Positions 5,229 to 6,910 of a DNA stretch of 6,910 nt are shown piece by piece. The DNA comes from an uncultured Oscillospiraceae bacterium (GTDB lineage Bacteria > Bacillota > Clostridia > Oscillospirales > Oscillospiraceae). The notes beneath the pieces are model-generated. The model searched no databases. It was given only the letters and a program-made list of their open reading frames with translations, and was not told where the DNA came from. Where the stretch lies: contig CAJTPV010000072.1 of the NCBI GenBank assembly GCA_910578505.1, forward strand, positions 1-6,910, written 5' to 3'. The position numbers were made by a program, and so were the translations under genes. The number at the start of each line of letters is the position of its first letter. Within the stretch, counting starts at the first letter, position 1.

Positions 5229-5765
5229 ATGCCCGAACAGGAGCAATTTTTGCGATATGCCATGGATGCTTACGGCAGCGCGGTGTACCGCCTCGCCCTG
5301 TGCCGTCTCCAAAACGTGCAGGATGCCGAGGACGTCTATCAGGACGTGTTCCTCCGCCTGTTGAAAGAAAAGCGGCGGGAGTGGGACGGCGAACAGCTGA
5401 AGGCTTGGCTGCTGCGGGTGGCGCTGAACCGCTGTGCGGACATCCGCCGCTTCCGGCTGCGCCGGCCTGTGCTGGCTCTGGATGAGGTACCGGAGCTGGC
5501 CGGGCCGGTGGACAGCGAGGGAGCGGAGCTGTGGGAGGCGGTGGCCCGTCTGCCGGAGAAGCTGCGGACAGTGATCCATCTGCATTACGCCGAGGGATAT
5601 CAGACGGAGGAGATCGCCGCGATGCTGGGGATCCCGGCGGCAACGGTACGCACCCGTCTGCGCCGGGGCAGGATTGCGCTGAAAAATTCATTGGGAGGTT
5701 ATGACAATGGAGAACAGGTATCGGAATTTGATGAACAATATTCAAGTGCCCGCCAGACTTACTGA
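5229..5765 (+). CDS. ECF-type RNA polymerase sigma factor (sigma-70 family)
   Basis: 178 aa, normal length for an ECF sigma factor, which has only regions 2 and 4. Region 2 covers about residues 6-78, with the core-binding helix DAEDVYQDVFLRLL (32-45) and AWLLRVALNRCADIRR (59-74), which binds the -10 element. A short acidic linker (81-101) leads to region 4 (about 102-153): LPEKLRTVIHLHYAEGYQ (108-125) and the helix-turn-helix EEIAAMLGIPAATVRTRLRR (127-146), which reads the -35. The start at 5229 follows AAAGGGGG at about 8 nt; an upstream in-frame ATG (5175) has no such site and would lie inside the candidate promoter. The last 19 or so codons overlap the next gene and their product is probably a dispensable tail. 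Partner: the downstream membrane protein as likely anti-sigma. Confidence 0.93.
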   Translation: MPEQEQFLRYAMDAYGSAVYRLALCRLQNVQDAEDVYQDVFLRLLKEKRREWDGEQLKAWLLRVALNRCADIRRFRLRRPVLALDEVPELAGPVDSEGAELWEAVARLPEKLRTVIHLHYAEGYQTEEIAAMLGIPAATVRTRLRRGRIALKNSLGGYDNGEQVSEFDEQYSSARQTY

Positions 5766-6588
5766 CCAGGTGCTGACCGCCGCGCGGGCTTCGGGAAGAA
5801 CGGCGGCACGGCATGCTCACGCCCGCCGTCCGCTGCTGTGGGGGGCTCTCTGCGCGGTGCTGGCGCTGACGCTGTTTCTGAATGTCCCCGCATACACGGC
5901 TCTCGCTCCTTCCGACAGCGGCCCCGGTCAAACCGCCGGGCCAGCAGCGCCGGTACGGCTCGCTTTCGGCCTGACCGCCTATGCGGCTGATTCCGGCGAG
6001 CAGTATGCCGCCGGCGCGGACGGCAGTCTGGCGATGGGGAGCGGCAGCGGGATGTACTGGGCGGAGCGGGATGTATTCTTCACCGGCAGTCTTTTCCAGG
6101 TTACCGGCGAAGATGTCCGGAGCGTGACGCTGTCCCTGGACCGGGGCGGGTTTTACAGCTATCGCGTCCGCAGCGGCTTGACCAGTGCGCAGCTGCAGGA
6201 AATCCGCGAGGCACAGGAACGGGGCGAGATGGCTCCCGCCGCCATTGACCAGAGCGCGGACGGCACGTGGTCCTTTCAGGAGATGATTCCTTTGGAAGAT
6301 GCAGTATCCCTGGCGTATGATCCTGACGTCTGGTATGGACTCTGGCTTTCGGGCTGGAACGAAAACGGGGATATGCAGGCGGCGTCCCAAGCCGCCATTG
6401 ATGCCCTGAACGGCGGTCAGATGACCGTGTCCGTTACCTTTATCGACGGGACTGAGCAGACCAACACATATCTCCTCCACACCGGGCGGCTCCGGCTTGC
6501 CTCAGATGGCAGTCGTACGCCCTTGCCGGAGCTGGCCGGGGAAAATGAGGCCTATATCTACGGCGTGTATGCATCGCCTGTACAGTAA
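5707..6588 (+). CDS. Single-pass membrane protein, probable anti-sigma factor
   Basis: 293 aa, no family recognised with certainty. About 42 residues of basic, helical N-terminus (MENRYRNLMNNIQVPARLTD...) precede one membrane segment at about 43-61 (LLWGALCAVLALTLFLNV). About 230 residues then follow outside the cell, starting with a Pro/Gly/Ala-rich linker (about 67-81). This is the layout of ECF anti-sigma factors: a cytoplasmic sigma-binding part and an extracytoplasmic sensor. The zinc-binding HxxxCxxC motif of ZAS anti-sigmas is absent. The outer part is rich in Gly, Ser, Asp and aromatic residues and has no cysteines, suggesting a beta-rich domain. The ATG at 5707 has GGAGG (5694-5698) 8 nt upstream; the ATG at 5701 is too close. 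The 59-nt overlap with the sigma gene implies translational coupling. The role rests mainly on gene order and topology. Confidence 0.75.
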   Translation: MENRYRNLMNNIQVPARLTDQVLTAARASGRTAARHAHARRPLLWGALCAVLALTLFLNVPAYTALAPSDSGPGQTAGPAAPVRLAFGLTAYAADSGEQYAAGADGSLAMGSGSGMYWAERDVFFTGSLFQVTGEDVRSVTLSLDRGGFYSYRVRSGLTSAQLQEIREAQERGEMAPAAIDQSADGTWSFQEMIPLEDAVSLAYDPDVWYGLWLSGWNENGDMQAASQAAIDALNGGQMTVSVTFIDGTEQTNTYLLHTGRLRLASDGSRTPLPELAGENEAYIYGVYASPVQ

Positions 6589-6602
6589 GAGCGGCGTAAA
6601 AA

Positions 6603-6626
6603 CCGGACTTGACAAATCAAGTCCGG
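6603..6626. terminator. Perfect 10-bp inverted repeat after the sigma operon
   Basis: CCGGACTTGA (6603-6612) and TCAAGTCCGG (6617-6626) form a perfect hairpin with a CAAA loop. On the minus strand it runs into TTTTT and would be a good terminator for transcripts from the right. On the plus strand it ends the sigma/anti-sigma transcript without a U-run, so it would work poorly there. It contains the entire -35 box of the next promoter and may instead be, or also be, an operator. Confidence 0.55.
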
Positions 6627-6637
6627 GTGGGTATACT
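6609..6637 (+). promoter_or_regulatory. Consensus sigma-A promoter with no gene in the window
   Basis: TTGACA (6609-6614) is a perfect -35 and TATACT (6632-6637) a near-perfect -10, 17 bp apart. Transcription would start near 6644. No credible ORF follows within the 266 bp to the window end, so it serves a noncoding RNA or a gene beyond the edge. Confidence 0.75.
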
Positions 6638-6643
6638 AAACCA

Positions 6644-6737
6644 TAGGAATAGGGCGCTGCGATAAGCGGTCAGCCCAAGCGCGTTATGTTATCTGTAAAG
6701 ACAACCGTCACCGGGCCGGGTGGCGGTTGTCCCGTTT
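6644..6737 (+). ncRNA. Possible short noncoding transcript
   Basis: Downstream of the consensus promoter, the 5' part can form GGGC/GCCC or GCGCT/AGCGC helices around a GATAAGCGG motif (about 6652-6683). The 3' part is a 13-bp hairpin (6700-6712 with 6719-6731, one G-U pair, loop GGGCCG) followed by CCGTTT, a weak termination tail. This would give an RNA of about 95 nt. It matches no RNA family known to me. It could equally be the 5' leader of a gene outside the window. Between 6738 and 6830 I see only a 10-bp palindrome GATACGTATC (6741-6750) and nothing else recognisable. Confidence 0.35.
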
Positions 6738-6830
6738 CGTGATACGTATCGTTACGGTTAGACCGAACAGATGGAACGTAAGAATCACAGGCATTTATAC
6801 TCACGGTCGGTACGATTTACTGGCATCTTG

Positions 6831-6901
6831 GGAGGGCGCGTTTCCTTTCGGAGGAACCCCTCCACCGCAAGCGGTCCCCCTCCCCTTTCAGGGGAGGTTT
6901 T
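6831..6901. repeat. Three-hairpin palindromic extragenic repeat at window edge
   Basis: Three hairpins stand in series: GGAGGG/CCCTCC (6831-6836 with 6858-6863) enclosing TTCCT/AGGAA (6842-6846 with 6852-6856); ACCGC-AA-GCGGT (6864-6875); and CCTCCCCT-TTC-AGGGGAGG (6879-6897) followed by TTTT. Units of this type, with a CCGCAAGCGG hairpin next to a C-rich/G-rich hairpin, are common between genes in gut Oscillospiraceae and look like REP- or MITE-type repeats. The last hairpin with its T-run could also terminate plus-strand transcription. The element may continue beyond the window. Confidence 0.6.
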
Positions 6902-6910
6902 CCAAAGGAG

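Noticed and set aside
5197..6480. 427-codon minus-strand open frame opposite the sigma/anti-sigma genes
   Set aside because: Antisense to a recognisable ECF sigma factor. It is rich in Pro, Arg and His low-complexity runs and matches no family I know.
6686..6742. 18-codon ORF after the orphan promoter
   Set aside because: No ribosome binding site, and most of it is the 13-bp hairpin, which explains the Gly/Pro-rich translation.
1..6910. CRISPR array, tRNA or rRNA genes, IS element
   Set aside because: No regularly spaced direct repeats, no tRNA-like cloverleaf with TTC-loop consensus, no rRNA core sequences, and no transposase-like ORF were seen.

Overview
The window looks like chromosomal DNA from a GC-rich, endospore-forming gut-type Clostridia, most probably Oscillospiraceae (Flavonifractor/Lawsonibacter-like). 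The pointers are a yunB-type sporulation gene, a clostridial-style MurD (GSDGKTTT and NDSIASSPSRT motifs), purine-rich Shine-Dalgarno sequences at every gene, near-consensus sigma-A promoters, and GC-rich hairpin repeats at both ends. The organism is inferred from these features; no 16S or other marker is present.

Left part, minus strand (66-2694): a 56-residue hypothetical gene (2447-2617) is a self-contained transcription unit with its own promoter, an inverted repeat around its ribosome binding site, and a terminator. Next comes murD (915-2291) with its own TATAAT promoter. It is followed after 156 bp, with no convincing terminator between, by yunB (66-758), which ends against a tandem-hairpin element at the window edge. 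Cell-wall precursor synthesis and sporulation genes therefore lie in tandem.

Middle, plus strand (2756-4145): a divergent promoter starts a leader of about 245 nt that contains a 15-bp intrinsic terminator 53 nt before the start of a KamA-family radical SAM gene (3036-4145). An upstream segment can pair with the terminator's 5' arm (9 of 10 positions) or with a TAAGC-containing segment near the RNA 5' end. That is the layout of a transcription attenuator or riboswitch, and it is the most interesting feature here. The enzyme keeps the radical SAM cysteines but has Arg where lysine 2,3-aminomutase has a lysine-binding Asp, so its substrate is uncertain.

Right part, plus strand (4174-6588): a TTGACA promoter drives a Uma2-family (DUF820) protein (4251-4826). 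A second copy follows that is truncated after about 44 codons (4878-5009) and runs into unrelated sequence. Next is an ECF sigma factor (5229-5765), preceded by an ECF-type promoter (TGAAAC-N17-CGTG). It overlaps by 59 nt a single-pass membrane protein gene (5707-6588) that is probably its anti-sigma factor. The pair looks like an autoregulated envelope- or signal-responsive switch.

The last 322 bp hold no credible gene. They contain a perfect 10-bp inverted repeat covering the -35 of a consensus promoter, a possible short noncoding transcript ending at a 13-bp hairpin, a stretch in which I recognise nothing, and a three-hairpin palindromic repeat cut by the window end.
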